Assembly (NCBI RefSeq): GCF_030388665.1 | Contig: NZ_CP128846.1 | Location: forward strand, 3,884,001-3,948,000 | From: Streptomyces flavofungini | Lineage (GTDB): Bacteria > Actinomycetota > Actinomycetes > Streptomycetales > Streptomycetaceae | Reading direction: 5' to 3' | Length of the DNA: 64,000 nucleotides | In this document: in pieces, positions 53,836 through 61,747 of the stretch | Position numbering within the stretch: position 1 is the stretch's first letter | Layout of the letters: every line of letters begins with the position of its first letter | Notes under the pieces: generated by a model | What the model was told of the DNA's origin: nothing | What the model saw: only the letters and a program-made list of their open reading frames with translations | Databases searched by the model: none | Made by a program: the position numbers and the translations under genes

Positions 53836-54713
53836 CACTGCCTCCCCAGGCGGTCGGCGGCCCAGACGCCGACGACGTTGAAGCACACGACCACCAGGGC
53901 GATGGCCGTGCCGGGCACGAGTGCGGGCAGCAGCGCGCCCTGGACGATCGCGGTCTGTCCCTCCTGGACCATCAGGCCCCAGTCCGAGGACGGAGGTTGG
54001 GCGCCGAAGCCCAGGTAGGAGAGGGTCGCCAGGGACATCAGGGCCTCGCCGAAGAGGACGACCAGGTAGCCGAGGACGGCGCGGGCCAGGTTCGGGACGA
54101 CGTGGGCGGCGCAGATGCGCGGGCCGCCCATGCCCTGGACGCGGTAGGCGTCGACGTACGGCTTGCGGGCCTCCGAAAGGGCCAGGGAGCGCGTGTACTT
54201 GGCGACGGTCGGCGTGAAGGCGAGGCCGAGGGCGAGGACGGAGGTCGTCATGCCGGCGCCGAAGACCGCGATGATCAGGACGGTGAACAGCAGGCCGGGG
54301 AAGGCGTACATCACGTCCGTGAGGCGGGAGACGAGGACGTCGACCCAGCCGCCGCGCCACGCGGCGAGCACGCCGAGGCTGACGCCGAGGACGCCGGCGA
54401 CGGCGAGCAGGGCAAGGGGGGCGACGAGGCTGCTGCGGGCTCCGTACAGCGCCCGGGAGAGCAGGTCCTGGCCGGAGGAGTCGGTGCCGAGGAGGTGGTC
54501 GCGGCCGGTGCCGACGAGGGAGGAGGAGAGGTCGATGGTGTCGGGGGCGTACGGCGCGAGCAGGGGGGCGCACACGGCCGCGATGACGACCAGGGCGAGG
54601 AGGGTGCCCGCGACGAGGACACCGACGGGGCGGCGGCCGCGGACGGCCGCGAGGGCCGGGGCCGGGGCGGGGTCCGAGGCTGGGGCTGGGGCTTCGGTGG
54701 GGATCGCGGTCAT
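53835..54713 (-). CDS. Peptide-type ABC transporter permease (DppC type)
   Basis: This 292-residue inner-membrane permease has a cytoplasmic N-terminus and six predicted helices. The OppC/DppC signature GTDSSGQDLLSRALYGAR is near residue 75, and the coupling loop DAYRVQGMGGPRICAAHVVPN matches the EAA motif. It is cotranscribed with the other dpp-like genes, overlapping the DppB-type gene by ATGA. Confidence 0.93.
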   Translation of the reverse strand: MTAIPTEAPAPASDPAPAPALAAVRGRRPVGVLVAGTLLALVVIAAVCAPLLAPYAPDTIDLSSSLVGTGRDHLLGTDSSGQDLLSRALYGARSSLVAPLALLAVAGVLGVSLGVLAAWRGGWVDVLVSRLTDVMYAFPGLLFTVLIIAVFGAGMTTSVLALGLAFTPTVAKYTRSLALSEARKPYVDAYRVQGMGGPRICAAHVVPNLARAVLGYLVVLFGEALMSLATLSYLGFGAQPPSSDWGLMVQEGQTAIVQGALLPALVPGTAIALVVVCFNVVGVWAADRLGRQ

Positions 54714-55678
54714 CGGGCCGCTCCTTGGACGCGGGGGTCGAGCAGCGGATGGACGGCGTCCACGAGCGTCGTGACCACGATGTATCCGGTGACCATGAGC
54801 AGCAGGACGGCCTGGGCGACGGGGAAGTCATGGGTGTTGATGGCGCCGACGAGCAGCGAGCCGATGCCGCTGAGGCCGAACGCGGTCTCCACGACGACGG
54901 TCCCGGCGAGCATGCCCGCCATGACGAGGCCGCACATGGTCACGATGGGGCCGAGCGCGTTGCGCAGGACGTGCCTGCGGACGATGTCCCGCTCGGGGAC
55001 TCCGGAGGCGCGGGCCGCCTCCACGTGGTCGGAGGCCGCCGCGTCCACCATCGCCTGCCGGGTGACCCGGCTGACGAGGGCGAGCGCGCCGAGCGCCAAC
55101 GACAGGGCGGGCAGCGTGAGATGGCGGACCGTGTCCAGGAATCCCGACCCGCTCCCCGTCACCGGGAACCAGCCGAGCCGCACCCCGAAGAACGACACCA
55201 GGGCGATGGCCGCGACGAACGACGGCACGGAGGCGGCGAGCGTCGTCGCGCCCACCACCGCCGAGTCCACCCACGTGGACCGCTTCACGGCGGCGAGGAC
55301 GCCCGCGCCCACGCCGAGGACGACGAACAGGACGGTGGCGTACAGGACGAGTTGGAGAGTGGTGGGGAAGCGGGCGGCCACCAGGTCGGCGACCTGGTCG
55401 CTGTACTTGAAGGAGCGGCCGAGGTCCAGGTGGACGCAGTCCCACAGCCAGCGGCCGTACTGGACGAACAGGGGCTCGTCCAGGTGGTACTCGGCGCGCA
55501 CCTGCGCGAGCCGTTCCGGCGTCAGCTTGTCGCGGCCGCCCGCGAGGAACACCGCGGGGTCGCCCGGCGCCGCGTACACGGCGGCGAAGATGACGAAGGA
55601 GGCGGCGAGGAGCGTCGCGAGCACACCGCTGATCCGGCGGCCGACGCGGAGGACGAGGCGCAGTGCCATGGGGCTCAC
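54710..55678 (-). CDS. Peptide-type ABC transporter permease (DppB type)
   Basis: This 322-residue permease with six helices includes the family loop segment PALSLALGALALVSRVTRQAM and the EAA motif around ARASGVPERDIVRRHVLRN. Residues such as GDPAVFLAGG near the N-terminus match DppB proteins. GTG at 55678 is chosen because GTGA overlaps the stop of the binding-protein gene; ATG at 55669 is the alternative. Confidence 0.92.
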   Translation of the reverse strand: MSPMALRLVLRVGRRISGVLATLLAASFVIFAAVYAAPGDPAVFLAGGRDKLTPERLAQVRAEYHLDEPLFVQYGRWLWDCVHLDLGRSFKYSDQVADLVAARFPTTLQLVLYATVLFVVLGVGAGVLAAVKRSTWVDSAVVGATTLAASVPSFVAAIALVSFFGVRLGWFPVTGSGSGFLDTVRHLTLPALSLALGALALVSRVTRQAMVDAAASDHVEAARASGVPERDIVRRHVLRNALGPIVTMCGLVMAGMLAGTVVVETAFGLSGIGSLLVGAINTHDFPVAQAVLLLMVTGYIVVTTLVDAVHPLLDPRVQGAAR

Positions 55679-57348
55679 CCGGCCTTTCGCGGGCCGAGCT
55701 CGGCGGCCCACGGGTAGTAGAGGTACCCCTGGGACGCGGGCGGTCCGGTCAGCCTGTCGCTGAGGACGAGCGCGGTCGGCACCTGCGCCACCGGGATCCA
55801 CACGGCCGCGGCCACGAACCGCCGCTGGATGTCGGTGGTGATCCTGGCCCGGCGCTCGTCGTCGAGCGTGGCGAGGGCGCGGCGCGTCAGACGGTCGTAC
55901 GTGGCGTCCTTGAAGCCGACCCAGTTGTTGGAGGAGTCGGACAGGCCGTTGTCGTAGAAGCCCATGGGGTCGGACTTGGAGATGTACCAGTCGCCGACGA
56001 GGGCGTCGATGTCGGCGCGGGCGCCGGGGTCGCTGTAGAACTCCTCGAACTGGGCCGGCGGCACCGTCTTGATCTGTGCCTTCAGGCCGATGCGCTGGAG
56101 GGCGGCGCGGGTGGCGTTGGCGACGACCGTGCGGCCCTGGCTGCTGTCGGTGCCGATGACGATCGGGTCGTCGGGCGCGCCCGCCTCCTTCACCAGCCGC
56201 TTGGCCTCGGCGAGGTCGTCGGCGGTGGGCGAGACGGGCGCCAGGGCCGTCAACTTCCGCTGGGCGGCGGCGAAGTGCTCCTTCTCGTACCCCCAGGAGC
56301 CCGCCCCGACCGGTGACGCCCACGGCTGTACGAGCCCGCCGTAACCGGAGTTCGCGATGCCCTCGCGGTCCAGGGCGAGGGAGAGGGCGCGCCGGACCGC
56401 CGGGGCCTTGAGGCCGCCGCGGGCGGTCGGGATCAGGGCGAGGGAGGCGGTGGAGGGGCCGTAGTACTGCTTGAGGCCCTTGGTGGTGCGCAGGGCGGCG
56501 GCGGTGTTGGGCGACTCGGCGTAGGCACCGTCGGCGGCGCCCGTCTTCAGGGCGTTCACGAAGGCGCTGTCGGAGGCCCAGCGGAAGTCGACGCGGCGGG
56601 TCAGCGGCCGCTTGCCCCAATACCCGTCGTACGCCTCGATGCTGAGCGAGTCGCCGGACTTCCAGCTCTTCAGGCGGTACGGACCCGAGCAGGCGTCGCC
56701 GTGCCCCGGGGTGCCGAACTCCTGCCCGGCCGCCCTTACTCGACGCGGGTTCCAGACGATGCCCGCGTCCCCGGCCAGCGCCTTGGTGAACAGCGCGTCG
56801 GGCTCCTTGAAACGAACGGTGATCTCGCGCGGGCCGGTCCGCTCCATGCTCTTCACATTGCCGAACTCGTCGGCCTGCTCCATGTCCGGATCGGCGTGCC
56901 GCTTCAGGCTCCACAGCACGTCGGCGGCGGTGAGCTTCGAGCCGTCGTGGAAGGTGACGCCGTCGCGGACGGTCAGGACGAGGGTGCGGTCGTCGGGCGT
57001 GCGGGCCTTCTCGGCGAGGAACGGCTTGACGCTCATGTCGGGCTGGAGCTGGTAGAGCCGCTCACAGACGTTCGTGAGGACGACGCGGCCCGCGCTGGTG
57101 CCCTGGGTGTCGAGGTCGAGCGAGTCCGGCTCGTCCTCCAGGAGCCAGTCGGCGCGGTCGAGTTGGCCGCGCGCGGGCGGGGTGGTCGGGGACAGCTTGA
57201 GCTTCGCGGCGTCGGCGGGCTTGCCACCGAGGGCGGAGGTGTCGGCTCCGGCGCAGCCCGCGGTGGCGAGGAGGGCGAGCGCGGCACATCCGGCGCCGAC
57301 GGCGCGGGGGCCGGGGCGCGGGGGCCGCTTCGGGCGCTTCGTGGTCAT
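55675..57348 (-). CDS. ABC transporter solute-binding lipoprotein, family 5
   Basis: This 557-residue lipoprotein captures the substrate outside the membrane. The signal ends in the lipobox LLATAGCAG (Cys about residue 32). The family 5 binding-protein core shows TLVLTVRDGVTFHDGSKLTA and the later segment ALSLALDREGIANSGYGG. Its pocket specificity cannot be read. The start overlaps the C45 gene stop (ATGA), so enzyme and transporter are made together. Confidence 0.93.
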   Translation of the reverse strand: MTTKRPKRPPRPGPRAVGAGCAALALLATAGCAGADTSALGGKPADAAKLKLSPTTPPARGQLDRADWLLEDEPDSLDLDTQGTSAGRVVLTNVCERLYQLQPDMSVKPFLAEKARTPDDRTLVLTVRDGVTFHDGSKLTAADVLWSLKRHADPDMEQADEFGNVKSMERTGPREITVRFKEPDALFTKALAGDAGIVWNPRRVRAAGQEFGTPGHGDACSGPYRLKSWKSGDSLSIEAYDGYWGKRPLTRRVDFRWASDSAFVNALKTGAADGAYAESPNTAAALRTTKGLKQYYGPSTASLALIPTARGGLKAPAVRRALSLALDREGIANSGYGGLVQPWASPVGAGSWGYEKEHFAAAQRKLTALAPVSPTADDLAEAKRLVKEAGAPDDPIVIGTDSSQGRTVVANATRAALQRIGLKAQIKTVPPAQFEEFYSDPGARADIDALVGDWYISKSDPMGFYDNGLSDSSNNWVGFKDATYDRLTRRALATLDDERRARITTDIQRRFVAAAVWIPVAQVPTALVLSDRLTGPPASQGYLYYPWAAELGPRKAG

Positions 57349-58568
57349 CTGGCTTCTCCGTACGGGCCGTCGTAGAGGTTCCACGGGAGGTGCTGGTAGT
57401 CGCGGTCGCAGGGGGTGCCCGCGGTGACGCGGTAGTCGCCGGTGGTCAGGTCCACGCAGGAGGAGACGAGGGTGGCCCAGTGCTTGAGGGGCGGGCGGCG
57501 CGGGTCGGGGTGGGTGCACAGCGACTCGGGGTGGCCCAGGTGGTCGGACATGGCCTGTTTGATGATCTTCAGGGACTCGTCGGGCCCGGTGGCGGCGCGC
57601 AGGGCGCGCAGGCCCTGCTCGGCGCGCGGGACGCGGATCAGCGAGTCCGGGGACATCGGGCGGTACTCGGCGGCCAGGGCGGCGGGGACTCCGGCCTGGT
57701 AGTGGTTGCCGTGCACGAGGAGTCCGTCGGTCGGATACATCCAGCCGTGTCCGGCGGGCGTCGTCTCCAGGTCGATGGCGAAGCCCTCGCGGCAGGTCAG
57801 CAGGGCGTTCGAGGCGATGTGGGCGCGGGTGCGGCAGAGCACGTCGACGGCGTCGGTGATGACGTGCCGGTCCAGGACGTCGCGCCGTACGACGGTCTGC
57901 GGCAGGCCGACCGCGTCGCTGAAGCGGCCGCCGAGGCCGTTGGCGTTGAGCGCGATCCCGGCGGAGTTGGCGCCCTGGCGGCCGATCTGGCCGGCCTCCA
58001 CCTGCATGATCAGGGTGGGCTTCGGGGGCTGGACGACGCGCAGCATCACGACGGTGTCGGCGACTGAGGCCCGCCAGTCCCAGTTCTGGCCGGCGTAGAC
58101 GTGGCCGTCGCCGCTGGCCTCGCCGTAGGCGGCGAAGGAGGTGCAGCCGTCGGGGGGCTCTTCCGCCGTACCGGAGGACGCCCCTCCCACCCCCGGGGTG
58201 GCCATGTCCTTGAACGACCGGTCGTAGATCACCTCACCGCGGGCGTTCAGGGCGAGGACGTCCAGGAGTCCGACGCCCGCGCCCTCGGCGATGCCGCGCA
58301 TCTCCTCGACGAGGTGCGGCGCGTGGCCCTCGACCGGCTTGAGCCAGCGGGCGGCCCGGTCCGTCACCTGGTCCCAGGTCAGCCCGGCCGACTGGCCGAA
58401 CGCGGCCTCGTAGTAGGCGAGCGCCGTGTGCAGCTGGGGGCGGACCGCCTCGCCGTACTGGCGGCCGCGGGCGGTGGGGGTGCCGGAGATCTCGACGACC
58501 GGGAGCGTTCTGGACGGGTCGGCCCCGAGCGGGTCGGTCGGGCGTGCGGGGGTGGTGCGCGGTGCCAT
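57345..58568 (-). CDS. C45-family autoproteolytic acyltransferase/hydrolase
   Basis: This Ntn-hydrolase of the acyl-CoA:6-aminopenicillanate acyltransferase (C45) family, 407 residues, has the expected autocatalytic cleavage site before Cys at about residue 141 in PPDGCTSFAAYG, which then becomes the nucleophile. GQNWDWRASV and NSAGIALNANGLGG are conserved family segments. Relatives cleave or form amide bonds of acylated amino compounds. It is the first gene of the transporter operon, so the importer may feed it or remove its product. GAGGAG lies five bases before the ATG. Confidence 0.87.
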   Translation of the reverse strand: MAPRTTPARPTDPLGADPSRTLPVVEISGTPTARGRQYGEAVRPQLHTALAYYEAAFGQSAGLTWDQVTDRAARWLKPVEGHAPHLVEEMRGIAEGAGVGLLDVLALNARGEVIYDRSFKDMATPGVGGASSGTAEEPPDGCTSFAAYGEASGDGHVYAGQNWDWRASVADTVVMLRVVQPPKPTLIMQVEAGQIGRQGANSAGIALNANGLGGRFSDAVGLPQTVVRRDVLDRHVITDAVDVLCRTRAHIASNALLTCREGFAIDLETTPAGHGWMYPTDGLLVHGNHYQAGVPAALAAEYRPMSPDSLIRVPRAEQGLRALRAATGPDESLKIIKQAMSDHLGHPESLCTHPDPRRPPLKHWATLVSSCVDLTTGDYRVTAGTPCDRDYQHLPWNLYDGPYGEAR

Positions 58569-58609
58569 GCTTCTCCTCGCGACGGAGAGGTCCCCGGGGC
58601 CGCCGTCCT

Positions 58610-58664
58610 GTAACGTCGGTTACGGAACTCTCTCTCCTTGGAATGCGTAGTCCAGGAGAGTAAC
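58610..58664. promoter_or_regulatory. Nested inverted repeats between the C45 operon and rpiR-type gene
   Basis: GTAAC-4-GTTAC (58610-58623) is followed by a near-perfect dyad with arms 58632-58642 (CTCTCCTTGGA) and 58651-58660 (TCCAGGAGAG). An outer GTTAC/GTAAC pair (58619-58623 and 58660-58664) also frames this dyad. The position between divergent starts fits an operator for the RpiR regulator. Confidence 0.55.
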
Positions 58665-58692
58665 GGGCATCACAGGGGAGTCAAGAGCTGTA

Positions 58693-59685
58693 ATGAAGAT
58701 TTCAGGGTCGCGCGAGGGCGAGGAGGGTGCCGCGGGCGGCGGGGGCTGTGCGCCGGGGCTTGCCGGTGACGGCGGCAGCGGCGCCCCGGGGCCCGCCGGG
58801 GACGGTGCCGCCGGGGGGCTCGCGCGGCTGCGGGCCGCCGTGCGGGACCAGTGGGAGACGCTGTCCGCGTCCGAGCGCGCGGTGGCGCAGTATCTGGCGG
58901 GGGCGCCCGCCGAGTCGCTGCTCTTCGCGTCCGCGCAGGAGCTGGGGTCGGCGAGCGGGACGAGCAACGCCACGGTCGTCCGGGCCCTCCAGCGCCTGGG
59001 GTACGCGGGCCTGCCCGCGCTCAAGCGCGACCTCACGGCCGACTTCACCTCCAGCGTCGCGCCCGAGGTGCGGCTCGCCCAGCGCATCGCGCACGTGGGG
59101 CGGGACCTCGGCGGCATCTGGGACGAGGTGTTCGACGAGGCCCAGGACCGCATCGGGCACGCCCGCCGTCTCACCTCGGACGAGGCGCTGCGCACGGCGG
59201 TGGGCGCGCTCGCCGAAGCGGGCGAGATCCACTGCTTCGGCGTCGCCGCGTCCGAACTGGCCGCGCGACACCTGGCGCTGGCGCTCGGCCGCATCGGGCG
59301 GCGGGCGCGGCACGTGGGGGCGACCGGGTTCACGCTCGCCGACGACCTACTGGCGCTGCGGCGGGGCGACGCCGTCGTCATCTTCCAGCCCGGACGGGCC
59401 CTGCCGGAGCTGGCGGTGCTCATCGACCGGGCGCGGGCCGTGGGAGCGCGGGTCGTCCTCGTGACGGACGAGCTGGCGGAGACCTACGGCGCCACGGTGG
59501 ACGCCGTGCTCACGGCACCGCACACGCCGACGGGGATCACCACCGAGGCGCTCACCGCTCTCGTCGTCGCGGACGTGCTGCTCCTCGCGCTGACCACGCT
59601 GGACGAGGCGCGGGCCGTCGACACGTCACACCAACTCACCGCGCTGCGGGAGCAGTTGCTGGAGCCGAGGCGACGGAGGGGCTGA
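58693..59685 (+). CDS. RpiR/MurR family transcriptional regulator
   Basis: This 330-residue regulator has a Gly-rich lead of 40 residues, an N-terminal helix-turn-helix domain (SASERAVAQYLAG ... SNATVVRALQRLGYAGLPALKR) and a C-terminal SIS domain of about 150 residues (EIHCFGVAASELAARHLAL) that in relatives binds phosphosugars. It is divergent from the C45/ABC transporter operon and is its likely regulator. A sugar-phosphate or muropeptide-derived inducer is possible but not shown. Confidence 0.9.
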   Translation: MKISGSREGEEGAAGGGGCAPGLAGDGGSGAPGPAGDGAAGGLARLRAAVRDQWETLSASERAVAQYLAGAPAESLLFASAQELGSASGTSNATVVRALQRLGYAGLPALKRDLTADFTSSVAPEVRLAQRIAHVGRDLGGIWDEVFDEAQDRIGHARRLTSDEALRTAVGALAEAGEIHCFGVAASELAARHLALALGRIGRRARHVGATGFTLADDLLALRRGDAVVIFQPGRALPELAVLIDRARAVGARVVLVTDELAETYGATVDAVLTAPHTPTGITTEALTALVVADVLLLALTTLDEARAVDTSHQLTALREQLLEPRRRRG

Positions 59686-59714
59686 ACGCACGCGGGACGC
59701 ACGCGCCGGACGCC

Positions 59715-60296
59715 TCACACGTGCTGCATCACCAGGACGAACGTCGTGCCCGGCGCCAACGCCTCGTACGCGTGCGGGACATCCCCCCGGTACGACATGT
59801 AGTCACCGGGGCGCAGCTCCACCCTCTCGCCGTCCGGGCCCGCGGACAGCAGGCCCGTACTGACGATCAGGTGCTCCACCGAGCCCGGGATGTGCGGCTC
59901 GGACTCGCGCACGGAGCCCGGCTCCATCGCGCCGTGGTAGATGTCGCGCCGCACGCCGGACGGGCCCGCCGAAAGGAGCGTGCCCGCGTACGAGGCCTGC
60001 TCGGCGCGCATCGTCGGGCCCTCGCCCGCGCGGATCACCGTCACGGCGGGGCCCGGTGACTCGACGAGCACGCTGAACGGCACGCCGAGGGCCACCGCGA
60101 GCGCCCAGAGCGTCTCGATGCCCGGGTTGCCCGTGGCCGCCTCCAGCTGGGAGAGCGTGGACTTGGCGATTCCGGCGCGTTTGGCCAGCTCGGAGAGGGA
60201 GAGGCCGGCCCGGGTGCGCTCCCGGCGCAGGGCGGCGGCGATCCACTCCCTCGGCAGCCGCGCAGGCGTGGCGGCGGCCTTGTCGTCTTCGGTCAT
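59715..60296 (-). CDS. XRE-cupin transcriptional regulator
   Basis: This 193-residue regulator has an N-terminal HTH_3 domain (RRERTRAGLSLSELAKRAGI, STLSQLEAATGNPGIETLW) and a C-terminal cupin domain (VEHLIVSTGLLSAGPDGERV, then GDYMSYRGDVPHAYEAL) that probably binds a small effector. It is divergent from azlCD, with an operator-like dyad overlapping the azlC promoter, so it is likely to control amino-acid export and itself. Confidence 0.92.
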   Translation of the reverse strand: MTEDDKAAATPARLPREWIAAALRRERTRAGLSLSELAKRAGIAKSTLSQLEAATGNPGIETLWALAVALGVPFSVLVESPGPAVTVIRAGEGPTMRAEQASYAGTLLSAGPSGVRRDIYHGAMEPGSVRESEPHIPGSVEHLIVSTGLLSAGPDGERVELRPGDYMSYRGDVPHAYEALAPGTTFVLVMQHV

Positions 60297-60470
60297 GCGG
60301 TGCGCTCCGCTCCCCTGCGCTCTTCGGCTTCCGGATCAGCCATGACCAGGGCAGCCCCTGCCCTGGACCCGCCGCATCCCGAACCCTTCACGTCCTGGAC
60401 TCCTCACGCCCCGGACCCCTTCCGGCGCCCGCTCGCGCGCGGGCCATTCCGTTCGGCACAGGGTACCAAT

Positions 60471-60488
60471 CGTTCGGCTTGACGAACG
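60471..60488. promoter_or_regulatory. Dyad CGTTCG-6-CGAACG overlapping the azlC -35
   Basis: The dyad overlaps TTGACG (60479-60484), a good -35. Further CGTTCG or CGAACG half sites occur near 60449, 60519 and 60530. A start 18 bp plus a -10 (CATGCT, 60503-60508) downstream puts the first transcribed base close to 60516, which is itself an ATG, so azlC mRNA may be leaderless. Confidence 0.5.
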
Positions 60489-60515
60489 CTTCCCGATCTG
60501 GCCATGCTACGCGGC

Positions 60516-61436
60516 ATGCGTTCGCCACACCGAACGGATGGCCCCGCAGACCGAACGACGGGGTTCGTCCGGCTCTCCGACCTGCCCCCGGGCGTCCTGC
60601 GGGACATCGCCCTCGTCTGGGCCGCCGACCTCGTCGTCGGCGTCTCCTTCGGCGCGATCGCCGTCGCGGACGGCCTGCCGCTCTGGGTCCCGGTCGCCAT
60701 GTCCCTGCTCGTGTACGCGGGCTCCGCCCAGTTCAGCGCCGTCGCCGTACTGGCGGGTGGCGGCGGCGCCGCGGCCGCCGCGGCCACCGGGCTGCTGCTC
60801 AACTCCCGTACGGCGGCCTTCAGCCTGGCCGTCGCCGACAGCCTGGGCCGGTCCTGGGCGGCACGCCTCGTGGGCGCGCACCTGATCACCGACGAGACGG
60901 CGGCGTTCGTCCTCGCCCAGCCGGACCGGAGGAGCCGGAAAGCCGCGTTCTGGATATCGGGGCTCGGCCTCTTCGCCGCGTGGAACGTGAGCGTGCTCGC
61001 GGGCGCGCTCGCCGGGTCGGCGCTCGGCGACACCGGACGGTTCGGGCTGGACGCCGCGTTCCCCGCGGTGCTGCTCGCCCTGGTCATGCCCGCCCTGCGG
61101 GACAGCGGCAACGCGCGCCGCGCCGGGGCCCTCGGCGCGGTGATCGCCGTCGCGGCCACGCCGGTCCTGCCCGCAGGGGCGCCGGTGCTGCTCGCGCTGC
61201 TGGGGCTCGTGGCGATGCGGAGGGGGTCGGGCCGGAGGACGGCCTCCACGGCCGCGGTGACGGGCGCGGCCCCGACCTCGGCCCAGGCAGCCCCGGCCCA
61301 GGCCGCCCGGGCCCAAGCCGCCCAGGCCCAGGCCGCCCCGCCCCAGGCCGCCCAGGCCCCGACTCACGTCGAGACCGAGGCCCTCGAAGGTCCCGCTGCC
61401 GAGCCCGCCCCCGCCTCCCCGGGAACCCCCTCATGA
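60516..61436 (+). CDS. azlC: AzlC family branched-chain amino-acid export permease
   Basis: This is the large subunit of the AzlCD exporter of branched-chain amino acids. About 306 residues carry about seven hydrophobic segments; signature parts are ADLVVGVSFGAIAVADGLPL, YAGSAQFSAVAVL and LLLNSRTAAFSLAVA. The last 60 residues are a repetitive Ala/Gln/Pro tail encoded by imperfect 15-bp repeats and are probably unstructured. ATG at 60516 is preferred over 60504 because 60504 lies inside the predicted -10. The stop overlaps azlD (ATGA). Confidence 0.9.
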   Translation: MRSPHRTDGPADRTTGFVRLSDLPPGVLRDIALVWAADLVVGVSFGAIAVADGLPLWVPVAMSLLVYAGSAQFSAVAVLAGGGGAAAAAATGLLLNSRTAAFSLAVADSLGRSWAARLVGAHLITDETAAFVLAQPDRRSRKAAFWISGLGLFAAWNVSVLAGALAGSALGDTGRFGLDAAFPAVLLALVMPALRDSGNARRAGALGAVIAVAATPVLPAGAPVLLALLGLVAMRRGSGRRTASTAAVTGAAPTSAQAAPAQAARAQAAQAQAAPPQAAQAPTHVETEALEGPAAEPAPASPGTPS

Positions 61437-61747
61437 ACGCCTACCTCCTCTGCGTCCTCGTCCTCGCCGCCGGCACCTACGCCTTCCGCCTGGCCGGACC
61501 CCTCCTCCACGGCCGCCTCGAACTGCCCGTCCGCGTACAGGAGTTGCTGACCGTCGGCGCGACCGTGCTGCTCGTCGCGCTGCTCGCCACCGGTGCGCTC
61601 ACCGAGGGGCAGGGGTTCGCGGGCTGGGCGCGCCCGCTGGGGGTGCTGGTCGGGGGCGTACTCGCGTGGCGGCGCGCCCCGTTCGCGTTCGTCGTGGTGG
61701 GCGCGGCGGGGGCGACGGCGCTGCTGCGCCTCGTGGGCGTCCCCTAG
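61433..61747 (+). CDS. azlD: AzlD family branched-chain amino-acid export subunit
   Basis: This 104-residue membrane protein with about four hydrophobic segments (AYLLCVLVLAAGTYAFRLAGP, then LLTVGATVLLVALLATGAL) is the small partner of AzlC. It overlaps the azlC stop by four bases. Its TAG stop lies inside the palindrome CTAG, which also supplies the stop of the convergent acyl-CoA synthetase gene. Confidence 0.9.
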   Translation: MNAYLLCVLVLAAGTYAFRLAGPLLHGRLELPVRVQELLTVGATVLLVALLATGALTEGQGFAGWARPLGVLVGGVLAWRRAPFAFVVVGAAGATALLRLVGVP

